This document shows positions 9,786 through 18,888 of a DNA stretch of 64,000 nt, piece by piece; positions within the stretch are counted from its first letter, which is position 1; each line of letters opens with the position of its first letter. This stretch comes from Nitratireductor sp. (GTDB lineage Bacteria > Pseudomonadota > Alphaproteobacteria > Rhizobiales > Rhizobiaceae): contig JACKJU010000002.1 in the NCBI GenBank assembly GCA_020637805.1, positions 186,001 through 250,000 on the forward strand, given 5' to 3'. A program made the position numbers and the translations under genes. The notes under the pieces are model-generated. The model saw only the letters and a list, made by a program, of their open reading frames with translations. It did no database searches and was not told where the DNA came from.

Positions 9786-9896
9786 CCGCTTTAGACTGTG
9801 TCAGCTTCAGCTGTACACGGATAGTCACAGCAAACGACTGAATTTCATTACGCATTCAGGTTTCTCTGATTCCATCAAAACCTGAATTGCTCTAGA
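9786..9896 (-). repeat. dispersed intergenic element (about 110 bp), copy C
   Basis: Read on the minus strand it starts AGAGCAATTCAGG and ends AAAGCGG. It closely matches copy A at 40992-41098 and more loosely copy B at 32823-32930. It holds two inverted repeats: ATTCAGGT/ACCTGAAT-type arms, and arms around AGCTGAAGCT. No coding potential. Confidence 0.75.
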
Positions 9897-9899
9897 CAA

Positions 9900-9934
9900 G
9901 AAAACCGGCAAACCTTTCTGGCTTGCCGGTTTCA
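9900..9934 (-). terminator. terminator of the alpha/beta hydrolase gene
   Basis: On the minus strand, AAACCGGCAA pairs with TTGCCGGTTT and is followed by TTCTT. It lies about 26 bases beyond the stop of the gene at 9960-10565. Confidence 0.65.
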
Positions 9935-9959
9935 GGTTTGCATTCAGAGTTGCCGGTTC

Positions 9960-10565
9960 TCAGGAACTGATTGCTGCCATTACCTGGGCAATGATGCGGC
10001 TCTGGACCGCGCGGTCCTTGTCGATACCGACATGGTCGGCATTGGAGAAGCCGCGAATGTCGATGTTCTCGATGGTTCCGCCGAATCCGCCGGCACGGCG
10101 GTAGGGTTTCCCACGCGCAGAATTGCGGATGTAGAAATTCACCACGCGGGGGCTGCCGCTGGTGAACGGCGGCGGAGCGGCAAAGCCGGGGTCCACACCG
10201 ATGACGAGTTTGACGGGAACACCTGCTTTTGCCAGATAATTGGACATTGCGGGGGCTTCCTGCCCACCGACCGAATGGCCGGCGATGACGATCGGGTAGG
10301 AAACGGCATCGCGTTTGGAGCGTGCGATGATGTTGTTCGCCACAGACTTCCACTGGCCGTTTGAAAGTGCCTTCGCGTTGACACCACGCGCTCGCAACTG
10401 GTTGGTCATCGAGTTCATGCCGGTGGAGAACACGTTCATGAAGCCGCGAATGAAGTAAACTTCCTCCGCCTTGGCAGACGTCGCGCTCATGACAGGTGCG
10501 GCTACCAGAGCAGCCAGGGTCAGCGAACGGGTGAATTCGCGAACTGTGCGGAATTTCAGTACCAT
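9960..10565 (-). CDS. secreted alpha/beta-hydrolase (lipase-like) of unknown substrate
   Basis: 201 residues. The chosen ATG has AAGAGG at good spacing and starts a signal peptide (MVLKFRTVREFTRSLTLAAL.., cleavage near SAKA); a start 13 codons upstream is less likely. The mature part starts with a beta strand (VYFIRGFMNVF) and carries IAGHSVGGQEA, the GXSXG nucleophile elbow with Ser as nucleophile. DPGF and DHVGID late in the chain are candidate acid and His residues. It is shorter than most lipases. It is transcribed alone, convergent with the MHYT gene. Periplasmic esterase or lipase is the best guess. Confidence 0.7.
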   Translation of the reverse strand: MVLKFRTVREFTRSLTLAALVAAPVMSATSAKAEEVYFIRGFMNVFSTGMNSMTNQLRARGVNAKALSNGQWKSVANNIIARSKRDAVSYPIVIAGHSVGGQEAPAMSNYLAKAGVPVKLVIGVDPGFAAPPPFTSGSPRVVNFYIRNSARGKPYRRAGGFGGTIENIDIRGFSNADHVGIDKDRAVQSRIIAQVMAAISS

Positions 10566-10883
10566 GAAAAGCCTCTTTTCGTTCCGGGTTTCACCGCATC
10601 GCACTCCCCATGTCGGCCCAACTTAAAGCGGTGAATCAGCATTATGATCAGGCTGACGGATTTAAGCCCAATGATGTACATTGTTTCAAGTCTGAATGGC
10701 CAAAAAAGGGCCATGGCGAGCTGCAGGAAGGCGAAAACCAATTCCTTCAGGGCGAAGACATTCAATCCGTCGGAGGAGTCAGGAAACCCGTTTCGGGGGA
10801 GGGTTCCAGAATTTACACGGTATGAGTGGTGGGAACACCGCTTCAACTTTCATATGATTTGTTGGGGACTGGAGTAATGGCTA
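10566..10883. other. divergent intergenic region
   Basis: The space between two divergent genes. Two overlapping plus-strand frames of about 70 codons exist but lack ribosome binding sites and family-like composition, so no gene is called. Confidence 0.45.
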
Positions 10884-12215
10884 GTGGGTTTGACCGGTAA
10901 GACTGCTGTCGAGATCGGCAGGATGATCGATTCCGGATCTGTGGATCCGGTGGAGGTCGCCGAACATTTTCTCGACGCGATAGAACAATCGGACCTGGGT
11001 CCGCAGATATTTGCGCGAACGACACGCGAAAGGGCGATTCGCGAAGCATTGCGGGCGCGCGAACGGGCACGCTCGGGTACACGGCGTTCGCTGCTGGATG
11101 GCGTTCCCGTCTCCTGGAAAGATCTCTTCGATACGGAAGGCGTGGCCACCGAGAGCGGTGCGGCGCTTCTGCGTGGCAGCACACCGCATCGCGATGCCCA
11201 CGTCCTGGAACTTGCGGGTGCCGCCGGGACGGTATGTCTTGGCAAGACCCACCAGACCGAATTCGCGTTTTCCGGCCTTGGCATCAATCCGAATACCGCG
11301 ACGCCTCCCAACCTGGATTTTCCGGGATGTACGCCGGGCGGCTCGTCATCGGGGGCTGCTGCATCCATTCGCTACGGCATGGCTCCGATTGCCATCGGTT
11401 CGGATACCGGCGGATCGGTGCGCATTCCCGCTTGCTGGAATTCGCTTGTCGGTTTCAAGACCACCCACGGGCTGATCTCGCTTGAGGGCGTGGTGCCGCT
11501 TTGCCCCGGTTTCGATACGGTCGGCCCGCTCGCGCAATCGGTCGAGGATGCCGCAGTGATGACGGAAATCATGGCGGGCGGCGATCTCGAAACGCCCTTG
11601 GAACGGGCGCTAGGGGATTGTCATTTCGCCATTCCGGAGGGCGAATCCTTTGCCGATTGCGATATCGCGCAGATCGAAGGTTTCGAATCGGCGGTCAGGA
11701 TGCTCGAAAAGGCAGGCGCCCGTATCAGCAGGATCGAAGCACCGTATTTTCACTCCACGGTCACTCTGGGACCGGTGCTGTTTCCCTACGAGGCATGGCA
11801 CAGTTGGGGTGAACTGATCGATGCCAATCCAGGTGTTACATACGGGCCCGTCGAGGAACGTTTCAGGCAGGGAAGCGTGATCGCCAGGGAGGTCTATCTC
11901 AAGGCAAAGGCAACGCTTGAGGACATGCGCCGCAAGCACGAGGCTTCAATTCTGGATTATGATGCGCTGCTCACGCCGACGTTGCCAATCACGCCAAAAT
12001 CGGTCGACGAGCTTCTGGCCGACGGCGCGCTCTTCAACTCCACCAATCTGATGGCGCTTCGAAATACCCGCTATGTCAATCTGTCTGGCGGTTGCGCGCT
12101 GACCTTGCCGACCCAGATCAACGGTGCCGGACTGCAGATAATCGGCAGCGCTTATGAGGATGCCAAAATTCTTGGAATCGGTCTGGCAGCGGAGCGCGCC
12201 CTGAATTTCGGGTAG
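10884..12215 (+). CDS. amidase signature family enzyme
   Basis: 443 residues with the full amidase signature: catalytic Lys in DGVPVSWKDLF, then GGSSSGAAAS with the cis-Ser, and GSDTGGSVRIP with the nucleophilic Ser (Ser-cisSer-Lys triad). Length fits stand-alone amidases related to GatA. No GatB or GatC neighbour exists, so a role in tRNA-Gln formation is unlikely. Start taken as GTG with GGAG nine bases upstream; an ATG six bases earlier runs into a stop. It lies convergent with the guanine deaminase gene, 17 bases away. Amidases near purine genes can act on ureides or amides, but the substrate here is unknown. Confidence 0.87.
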   Translation: MGLTGKTAVEIGRMIDSGSVDPVEVAEHFLDAIEQSDLGPQIFARTTRERAIREALRARERARSGTRRSLLDGVPVSWKDLFDTEGVATESGAALLRGSTPHRDAHVLELAGAAGTVCLGKTHQTEFAFSGLGINPNTATPPNLDFPGCTPGGSSSGAAASIRYGMAPIAIGSDTGGSVRIPACWNSLVGFKTTHGLISLEGVVPLCPGFDTVGPLAQSVEDAAVMTEIMAGGDLETPLERALGDCHFAIPEGESFADCDIAQIEGFESAVRMLEKAGARISRIEAPYFHSTVTLGPVLFPYEAWHSWGELIDANPGVTYGPVEERFRQGSVIAREVYLKAKATLEDMRRKHEASILDYDALLTPTLPITPKSVDELLADGALFNSTNLMALRNTRYVNLSGGCALTLPTQINGAGLQIIGSAYEDAKILGIGLAAERALNFG

Positions 12216-12232
12216 CCATCGACCTTGGGGTT

Positions 12233-13537
12233 TCAACCGTCTTGCGGCTTGCTTTCCTTGCCCGCGACCCAGGTCTGCCTGATCGCGCGGTCGTCACCCA
12301 TGATGAGCAGTGCAAAGAGCATGTCGTGCAGGCTTTGGGATAGCGCGTGACGCTCGGCCATGATCGGCGTTGTCATAGGATCAAGCACGGCCAGATCGGC
12401 AATCATGCCCGGTTCAAGCGTTCCAACCTGTGCGTCGAGACCAAGCAGGCGGGCATTGCCGAGGGTCGCAAGGTAAAAGGCGTCAAAGGCGGTGATCCGC
12501 TGGCCTGCATGCTGGGATACCGTGTAGGCGTCGCGCATGGTCTGCAGCATCGAAAATGAGGTGCCGCCGCCAATATCGCAGCCGATCCCGGCCTTGACCG
12601 GATGTTCTCCGCGCGTCGTGTGTGCGTACCGGAAATGTCCGGAACCCAGGAAATTGTTGGAGGTTGGGCAGTGCACGATGGCGGAGCCGCTTTCGCCCAG
12701 CCGCGCCAGTTCGCGCCCGCTCAGATGTATGCCGTGGGCGAACATAGCCTTCTCGCGGAGCAGGCCATAGCGGTCATAGACATCGGTATAGTCCTTCGAC
12801 CACGGAAACCGGTCCGCAACGAATTCGATCTCGTTGCGGTTTTCCGAGAGATGGGTCTGGATGACCAGATCGGGGTTTTCCCTGGCGAGCGCGGCAACCG
12901 CCTCAAGTTGCGCCTCGGTAGAGGTGACTGCGAAGCGGGGGCTAATGGCGTAGTGCAGACGGCTTCTGCCGTGCCACTTGGAGATAAGCGCCGAAGATTC
13001 TTCATAGGCCGACTGGGGAGTGTCGGTAAGGGCGTCCGGCGCGTTGACGTCCATCATGGTCTTGCCGGAGATCAGTGCCATGCCCCGGCGCTCTGCCTCG
13101 CTAAACAGCGCATCAAGCGCCACCGGGTGGATGGTGGAAAATGCAAGGCATGACGTTATGCCATTGCGCAGCAATTCGTCGATGAACAGTGGGGCTGCGC
13201 GGGCAGCGAATTCCGCCTCTGCATAACGCTGTTCCTCGATGAAGGTATAGCGGTTCAGCCAGTCCAGCAGGTCGCGGCCATAGGCTGCAATCATCCTGTA
13301 TTGCGGGAAGTGAAGATGGGCATCGATGAAACCGGGCACGATCAGGCATTGGCCGTAATCGGTAACGGGCCAGTCTTTGTATTCCGATGGCAGTTCGGAG
13401 GCGGGACCGCTCCAGGCAATGAGGCCTGCAGCGGTGACGGCGACCGCGCCCTCGCTTTCGTGGCGGTTAGACGCTTCTTCGCCAACGATGGCCGGATCGT
13501 CCCGAAATGTCAGTGTCTGGCCGCGAAGAACATGCAT
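12233..13537 (-). CDS. guaD: guanine deaminase
   Basis: 434 residues of the amidohydrolase superfamily. Metal-binding residues are visible in GFIDAHLHFPQY (HxH), in THLSEN and in FAHGIHL, and in CDIGGGTSFSML near the end, the pattern of bacterial guanine deaminase. It hydrolyses guanine to xanthine and ammonia in the cytoplasm. The start was placed at the ATG with AAGGGA upstream, giving MHVLRGQTLTF; the frame extends 36 codons further but without a leader. The gene is divergent from xdhA, its pathway successor (xanthine to urate), across 334 bases, so the two may share control. Confidence 0.92.
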   Translation of the reverse strand: MHVLRGQTLTFRDDPAIVGEEASNRHESEGAVAVTAAGLIAWSGPASELPSEYKDWPVTDYGQCLIVPGFIDAHLHFPQYRMIAAYGRDLLDWLNRYTFIEEQRYAEAEFAARAAPLFIDELLRNGITSCLAFSTIHPVALDALFSEAERRGMALISGKTMMDVNAPDALTDTPQSAYEESSALISKWHGRSRLHYAISPRFAVTSTEAQLEAVAALARENPDLVIQTHLSENRNEIEFVADRFPWSKDYTDVYDRYGLLREKAMFAHGIHLSGRELARLGESGSAIVHCPTSNNFLGSGHFRYAHTTRGEHPVKAGIGCDIGGGTSFSMLQTMRDAYTVSQHAGQRITAFDAFYLATLGNARLLGLDAQVGTLEPGMIADLAVLDPMTTPIMAERHALSQSLHDMLFALLIMGDDRAIRQTWVAGKESKPQDG

Positions 13538-13871
13538 CTGGTTTCCCTTCGTTTTTGCGCACTTTTCTCCATCACGCGGGAAAGCGCAAGAACCGGAACA
13601 CATCGACGGTGGTTGGCTGTGCAGCGCAACACCGGCAAACATCATGCGGGACTACCGGAAACTGGGCAAACGGCACGCTTTCTGAATTCTTCAGCAAGCG
13701 CGGGCATCCTTGCGCATCCGCGAAAGCTACGGAATGCAGTATGCGCGCCGAATTGCGCAAAGTTTCAGCACCGGTCAAAAAAGTGCCCGGCGTACAGCCG
13801 GGCGCGCTCCAAAAGCCTTCACAACCCGGCAAATGGTGCTAACGTCCTGACATACACTCGAAAGGTATTTC
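13538..13871. other. divergent regulatory region between guaD and xdhA
   Basis: No gene supported. This 334-base space must hold the promoters of both guaD and xdhAB. No strong palindromic operator stood out on reading. Confidence 0.5.
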
Positions 13872-15383
13872 ATGGCGCGTGACAAGCTCGTATTCTTCCG
13901 CAATGGCGTTCGGACCGAATTGTCCGATGTCGATCCCAACGAAACACTTCTTGACTATCTGCGACTTCGGGAACGGTCGACGGGAACGAAAGAAGGCTGC
14001 AATGAAGGCGATTGCGGTGCATGTACGGTTGCGCTTGGCCGGGTACGCGGCGGCAAGCTGACCTACGAACCGGTAAATGCCTGCATCCAGTTACTGGGCC
14101 AGGTTGACGGCGCGGACATCATTACGGTGGATGACCTGGCGGAGGGCGAGACCCTGCATCCCGTGCAGGTAGCGATGGTCGAGGAGCACGGTTCGCAGTG
14201 CGGCTTCTGCACACCGGGGATCGTGATGAGCCTGTTCACGCTTTGGCATTCGGGGCGCAATGCCGACCGCGATGCGATCAACGAATACCTGTCCGGAAAT
14301 CTTTGCCGCTGTACCGGCTACCGTCCGATTGCCGATGCGGCGATGAAAGCCGCTTCGGTCAAGGCGAAGGATGCATTGGACAAGCGGCTTGCCGAAACCC
14401 AGAAGGAAATTGCCAGGCTTGGAAATGGCGAAGACCTGTTCGTCGGCAGCGATGACCGTTTCTTTGCCGCGCCTGCAACGGTCAAATCACTCGCCGAACT
14501 GGCCGCGAAGCACCCGGACGCAACCATTCTGGCGGGTTCGACGGATGTCGGGCTTTGGGTCACCAAGCAATTGCGCGACCTGCCGAAGATCATTCACGTG
14601 GGAAGGGCGAAGGGCTTTTCCGACGTCAAGACAAATACATCCAAGATCGTGATCGGGGCGGGTGCGACCTATTCGGAGGCGTTCGACGCACTGGCCGAGA
14701 TCGATCCCGACATCCGCTCGGTGCTTCTGCGCATCGGGTCGCGCCAGGTGCGCGCCAGCGGTACGGTTGGCGGCAACATCGCCAACGGCTCCCCCATCGG
14801 TGACATGCCGCCCATGCTCATTGCACTCGATGCCTCGCTCGAACTGAACCATGGCGGCGAGATCCGGACGATGGGCCTGGAAGACTTCTTCATCGATTAT
14901 GGCAAGCAGGACCGGAAACCGGGCGAACTTGTTTCGAAGGTGATCGTTCCCCGCCTGAAGAAGCGTGACCGTTTCAGGGCCTACAAGATCTCCAAGCGGT
15001 TCGATCAGGATATTTCCGCAATCATGTTCGCCGCTCGCGTGACCGTATCGGGTGACCGGATCGTATCGGCGCGGATTGCGTGTGGCGGGATGGCTGCGAC
15101 ACCGAAACGCGCCAAGCATGCAGAGGCTGCCCTCGCCGGGGCGAGACTTTCCGACGAGTCTGATTGGCAACGCGCCATTGCTGCACTGGATCAGGACTAC
15201 GCGCCAATCAGCGACATGCGTGCATCTGCAGATTACCGCACGAAAGTTGTCAAGAACCTGCTCCTCAAGGCGCTTGGGGAGATAGCCGCCGACGAGGGTG
15301 GTGGCGGGGAGGCGATGCGCGTCACTGCCGCTCAAGGGGCAACCGCCGCAGGTGCCGAGACTGCAAGGAGGGCCGGAGCATGA
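13872..15383 (+). CDS. xdhA: xanthine dehydrogenase small subunit (2Fe-2S and FAD)
   Basis: 503 residues. The N-terminal ferredoxin-type 2Fe-2S domain has CNEGDCGAC (C43, C48, C51) with C71; the second cluster domain has CGFC (C110, C113) and CRC (C145, C147). The FAD-binding domain follows (TILAGSTDVGLWV, then GTVGGNIANGSPIGD). This matches the XdhA subunit that passes electrons from the molybdenum site to NAD. The stop overlaps the xdhB start (ATGA), showing translational coupling. It oxidises hypoxanthine and xanthine to urate together with XdhB. Confidence 0.95.
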   Translation: MARDKLVFFRNGVRTELSDVDPNETLLDYLRLRERSTGTKEGCNEGDCGACTVALGRVRGGKLTYEPVNACIQLLGQVDGADIITVDDLAEGETLHPVQVAMVEEHGSQCGFCTPGIVMSLFTLWHSGRNADRDAINEYLSGNLCRCTGYRPIADAAMKAASVKAKDALDKRLAETQKEIARLGNGEDLFVGSDDRFFAAPATVKSLAELAAKHPDATILAGSTDVGLWVTKQLRDLPKIIHVGRAKGFSDVKTNTSKIVIGAGATYSEAFDALAEIDPDIRSVLLRIGSRQVRASGTVGGNIANGSPIGDMPPMLIALDASLELNHGGEIRTMGLEDFFIDYGKQDRKPGELVSKVIVPRLKKRDRFRAYKISKRFDQDISAIMFAARVTVSGDRIVSARIACGGMAATPKRAKHAEAALAGARLSDESDWQRAIAALDQDYAPISDMRASADYRTKVVKNLLLKALGEIAADEGGGGEAMRVTAAQGATAAGAETARRAGA

Positions 15384-17689
15384 ACAAGCGTTTCGTACCC
15401 CGTACCGATACCGAAATCGTAGGCAAGGCGCTGGCTCATGACAGTGCGCGCGGCCACGTCTCCGGCAGGGCGCGCTACATTGATGACATGCTGGAACCGG
15501 AAGGCACGCTGCATCTGGCACCGGGACTTTCCCCTGTTGCGGCGGGGCGCCTCAAGTCGATGGACCTGTCTGCAGTCGAAAGCGCGCCGGGCGTGGTGGC
15601 CGTGCTGACCGCGAAGGATATTCCGGGCCCCAATGAATGCAGTCCTTCCTTTGGTGGCGATCCCATCCTGGCGGAAAAGGAAATACTGTTTCACGGACAG
15701 GTGCTGTTCGCGGTGGTAGCCGAAACGCGCAAGCAGGCGCGCAAGGCAGCTCGTCTGGCAAAGGTGGAAATCACGGAAAAGAAGCCGCTGGTATCCGTGC
15801 AACAGGGGCTGAAATCGGGCAAGACGGTTCTCGATCCCTATACATTTGCCAAGGGTGATCCTTCAGCGGCCATCGGCAAGGCAAAGCGTTCGCTTTCCGG
15901 AAGGATCGTAATCGGCGGTCAGGAGCACTTCTATCTGGAAGGCATGATCTCGATGGCGGTTCCGGGCGAAGCCGGGGCGATGAAGGTCTTTGTTTCCACC
16001 CAGCACCCGACCGAGGTTCAGCATCTGGTGGCAAAGGCCATCGGCAAGCCGGATGCCAAGGTGACAGCCGAATGCAGGCGCATGGGCGGTGGTTTTGGTG
16101 GAAAGGAAAGCCAGGCAGGGCAGTGGGCCTGCCTTGCGGCGATCGCGGCGCAGAAACTCAATCGGCCCTGCAAGTTCCGGCTTGATCGCGATGACGACAT
16201 GGTGGCGACAGGCAAGCGGCATGACTTCGATACCGGATATTCGGTCGGCTTCGACGCGGACGGCGTGGTCAAGGCTCTAGACGTTTCGATGGCGGCGCGT
16301 TGCGGCTATTCCGCGGACCTTTCGCTCGGCGTGGTGGACCGGGCCATGTTCCACGCTGACAACGCCTACTACTATCCCGAATACCGTATCCATACCGATC
16401 GGGTGTTCACCAATACGGTTTCAAACACGGCTTTTCGCGGCTTTGGCGGCCCGCAGGGGCTGTTGTTCGCGGAACGCATGATGGATCACATTGCCATCGA
16501 ACTTGGCGAGGACCCGCTGGAAGTGCGCAAGCGCAATTTCTACCGGCGCGGCAAGGCGGTGACGCCCTATGGCATGCCGGTGAAGGACATCCTGCTTGAA
16601 GAAATTACGGCTGGCCTAGAAAAATCCGCGCGTTACCAGGCGCGGCGCAAGGAGATCGCGAAGTTCAATGCAGGCAGTCGGTTCCTGAAACGTGGCATCT
16701 CGCTGACACCGCTCAAGTTCGGCATCGCTTTCACGTTGAAACATCTCAACCAGGCAGGCGCTCTCGTCCATGTCTACACGGATGGCTCGATCCAGGTGAA
16801 CCATGGCGGCACCGAGATGGGGCAGGGCCTGTACATGAAGGTCGCGCAGGTCGTGGCCGAGGTGTTCGGGCAGGACATTTCACGGGTCGAGATCACCGCA
16901 ACTACGACCGACAAGGTGCCGAACACGACGCCCACGGCCGCGTCTTCCGGTTCCGACCTGAACGGCATGGCCGCCAAGAATGCGGCTGAGAAGATACGCG
17001 ACCGCATGGCAAAGGTGGCAGCCAAGCTCTACCAGGGCAAGGCGAACGATGTCCGTTTCTCCAACGGCATGGTGCATGTGGGTGGCCGGGAGGTTCCTTT
17101 CGCGGAGGTGGCCAAGCAGTGCTTCCTCGAACGGGTGCAGCTTTCCGATACGGGTTTCTTCTCGACCCCGAACATTACCTGGGACCGTGAGACACAGACC
17201 GGCAATCCCTTCCTCTACTTCGCCTATGGTGCCGCCTGTTCGGAAGTCATCATCGACACGCTTACCGGGGAGATGAAGGTGACGCAGGTCGATATTCTCC
17301 ATGACGTGGGTGCGTCACTCAATCCGGCCATCGATATCGGCCAGATCGAGGGCGGCTTCGTGCAGGGCATGGGCTGGCTGACCACGGAGGAACTTGTCTT
17401 TGACGACAAGGGACGCCTGAGAACTCACGCCCCGTCCACCTACAAGATACCGGCCTGCTCGGATGTGCCCGAGGCATTCAAAGTCAAGCTCTACGATTAT
17501 CCGGGCAAGAAACCACCGACCGTCTATCATTCCAAGGCAGTAGGGGAGCCGCCACTGATGCTCGCGGTTTCCGTATTCTCGGCGATCACGCATGCCATTG
17601 CTTCGATTAATCCGGGAAGGCTTCCGGATCTGGATGCGCCTGCAACGCCCGAGGCGATTTTGCGGGCAGTGGACTCGATGCGTAATTGA
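15380..17689 (+). CDS. xdhB: xanthine dehydrogenase molybdopterin-binding subunit
   Basis: 769 residues from the ATG overlapping the xdhA stop, with GGAGGGCCGGAG upstream. Family motifs: RYIDDM near the N-terminus, GGGFGGKESQ and RGFGGPQG of the molybdenum-cofactor pocket, HGGTEMGQGLYMKVAQ, and VGEPPLMLAVS near the C-terminus with the active-site Glu region. It is the catalytic subunit binding Mo-molybdopterin. In most proteobacteria xdhC (cofactor sulfuration and insertion) follows; here the next gene is an unrelated MDR reductase, so xdhC must be elsewhere. Confidence 0.95.
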   Translation: MNKRFVPRTDTEIVGKALAHDSARGHVSGRARYIDDMLEPEGTLHLAPGLSPVAAGRLKSMDLSAVESAPGVVAVLTAKDIPGPNECSPSFGGDPILAEKEILFHGQVLFAVVAETRKQARKAARLAKVEITEKKPLVSVQQGLKSGKTVLDPYTFAKGDPSAAIGKAKRSLSGRIVIGGQEHFYLEGMISMAVPGEAGAMKVFVSTQHPTEVQHLVAKAIGKPDAKVTAECRRMGGGFGGKESQAGQWACLAAIAAQKLNRPCKFRLDRDDDMVATGKRHDFDTGYSVGFDADGVVKALDVSMAARCGYSADLSLGVVDRAMFHADNAYYYPEYRIHTDRVFTNTVSNTAFRGFGGPQGLLFAERMMDHIAIELGEDPLEVRKRNFYRRGKAVTPYGMPVKDILLEEITAGLEKSARYQARRKEIAKFNAGSRFLKRGISLTPLKFGIAFTLKHLNQAGALVHVYTDGSIQVNHGGTEMGQGLYMKVAQVVAEVFGQDISRVEITATTTDKVPNTTPTAASSGSDLNGMAAKNAAEKIRDRMAKVAAKLYQGKANDVRFSNGMVHVGGREVPFAEVAKQCFLERVQLSDTGFFSTPNITWDRETQTGNPFLYFAYGAACSEVIIDTLTGEMKVTQVDILHDVGASLNPAIDIGQIEGGFVQGMGWLTTEELVFDDKGRLRTHAPSTYKIPACSDVPEAFKVKLYDYPGKKPPTVYHSKAVGEPPLMLAVSVFSAITHAIASINPGRLPDLDAPATPEAILRAVDSMRN

Positions 17690-17820
17690 ATCAGCCCTAT
17701 TTGTTGCTGTGGTGAGCTAACGCGTTTGCCTGCCTGCGCATGTTGCCAGGACGTGTATCATCGCGCTCGATTTGATAATTTACGCGACGCCCATTTTCTA
17801 TCCAGACGAGGAGTTGAACC

Positions 17821-18852
17821 ATGCCGCAATCAAGTGACCGCAATCGGCGAATTGTTCTTGCGGAACGGCCCAAGGGCGAACCTGACGAAAACACGCTGCG
17901 TCTCGAAGAGGAGGCAGCGCCTCAGCCCGGCGCCGGGCAGATGCTGTTGCGCACGGTCTGGCTTTCGCTTGACCCCTACATGCGCGGGCGCATGAACGAT
18001 GCGAAGTCCTATGCCAAGCCGGTGGAGATCGGCGAGGTCATGACTGGGCAGGTGGTGGCCGAGGTCGTCTCGTCGGCGGTGAAGGGTTTTGAACCCGGCG
18101 ACCATGTACTGGCACCTTCCGGCTGGCAAGACTGGTTCGTCTCCGATGGCGAGCAGGTCATGAACCTCGGCAAGTCACCGGCCAACCCTTCCTGGGCGTT
18201 GGGCATTCTGGGAATGCCAGGCTACACGGCCTATGCGGGCCTCCTCAAGATCGGCGAACCCAAGGCGGGTGAGACCGTTGTCGTGGCTGCGGCCTCCGGG
18301 CCTGTCGGGGCCACGGTCGGGCAGATCGCCAGGATCAAGGGATGTCGCGTGGTCGGCATCGCAGGTGGACCTGAGAAATGCGCGCATGTGACCGGCAATC
18401 TTGGATTCGACGCATGTATCGACCACCGTGCGGAAGACTTTGCCCAACAGCTTAAAGCTGCCTGCCCGGATGGTATCGACGTCTATTTCGAAAATGTGGG
18501 CGGCAAGGTTCTCTACGCGGTGTTGCCGTTGCTCAACCCGTTCGCCCGCATGCCGGTGTGCGGGATCGTTTCATGGTACAACAGTACCGGCCTGCCCGAT
18601 GGCCCGGACATGGGACCGGCCATCATGGGCACGATCCTGCGAATGAAGGTGAAGGTTCAGGGCTTCATCATCTTCGACAGCTTCGGACTTGAAACCTACA
18701 AGGAATTCGTTGGCGACATGACCGGCTGGTTGGCCAGTGGACAGGTCAAATACAAGGAGCAGATTGTCGACGGGCTGGAGCAGGCTCCCAAGGCACTCAA
18801 TGACCTTCTCGCCGGACGCAATTTCGGAAAAATGGTCGTGAAGGTCGGCTGA
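17821..18852 (+). CDS. NADP-dependent MDR-family oxidoreductase (CurA/LTB4DH type)
   Basis: 343 residues. Opening residues SSDRNRRIVLAERPKG, then WLSLDPYMRGRMND, GYTAYAGLLKIG and the Rossmann motif AASGPVGATVGQIA mark the zinc-free medium-chain reductase group that includes curcumin reductase and leukotriene B4 dehydrogenase. These enzymes reduce the C=C bond of alpha,beta-unsaturated carbonyls with NADPH. The start ATG has GAGGAG eight bases upstream. It follows xdhB by 131 bases but has no evident link with purine breakdown; detoxification of reactive enals is plausible. Confidence 0.9.
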   Translation: MPQSSDRNRRIVLAERPKGEPDENTLRLEEEAAPQPGAGQMLLRTVWLSLDPYMRGRMNDAKSYAKPVEIGEVMTGQVVAEVVSSAVKGFEPGDHVLAPSGWQDWFVSDGEQVMNLGKSPANPSWALGILGMPGYTAYAGLLKIGEPKAGETVVVAAASGPVGATVGQIARIKGCRVVGIAGGPEKCAHVTGNLGFDACIDHRAEDFAQQLKAACPDGIDVYFENVGGKVLYAVLPLLNPFARMPVCGIVSWYNSTGLPDGPDMGPAIMGTILRMKVKVQGFIIFDSFGLETYKEFVGDMTGWLASGQVKYKEQIVDGLEQAPKALNDLLAGRNFGKMVVKVG

Positions 18853-18888
18853 CGCTGACATGGTCAAAGCGAACGGCCGTGACCGAAT

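Noticed and set aside
10610..10877. Two overlapping plus-strand frames of about 70-77 codons upstream of the amidase
   Set aside because: No ribosome binding site, odd composition; more likely promoter region.
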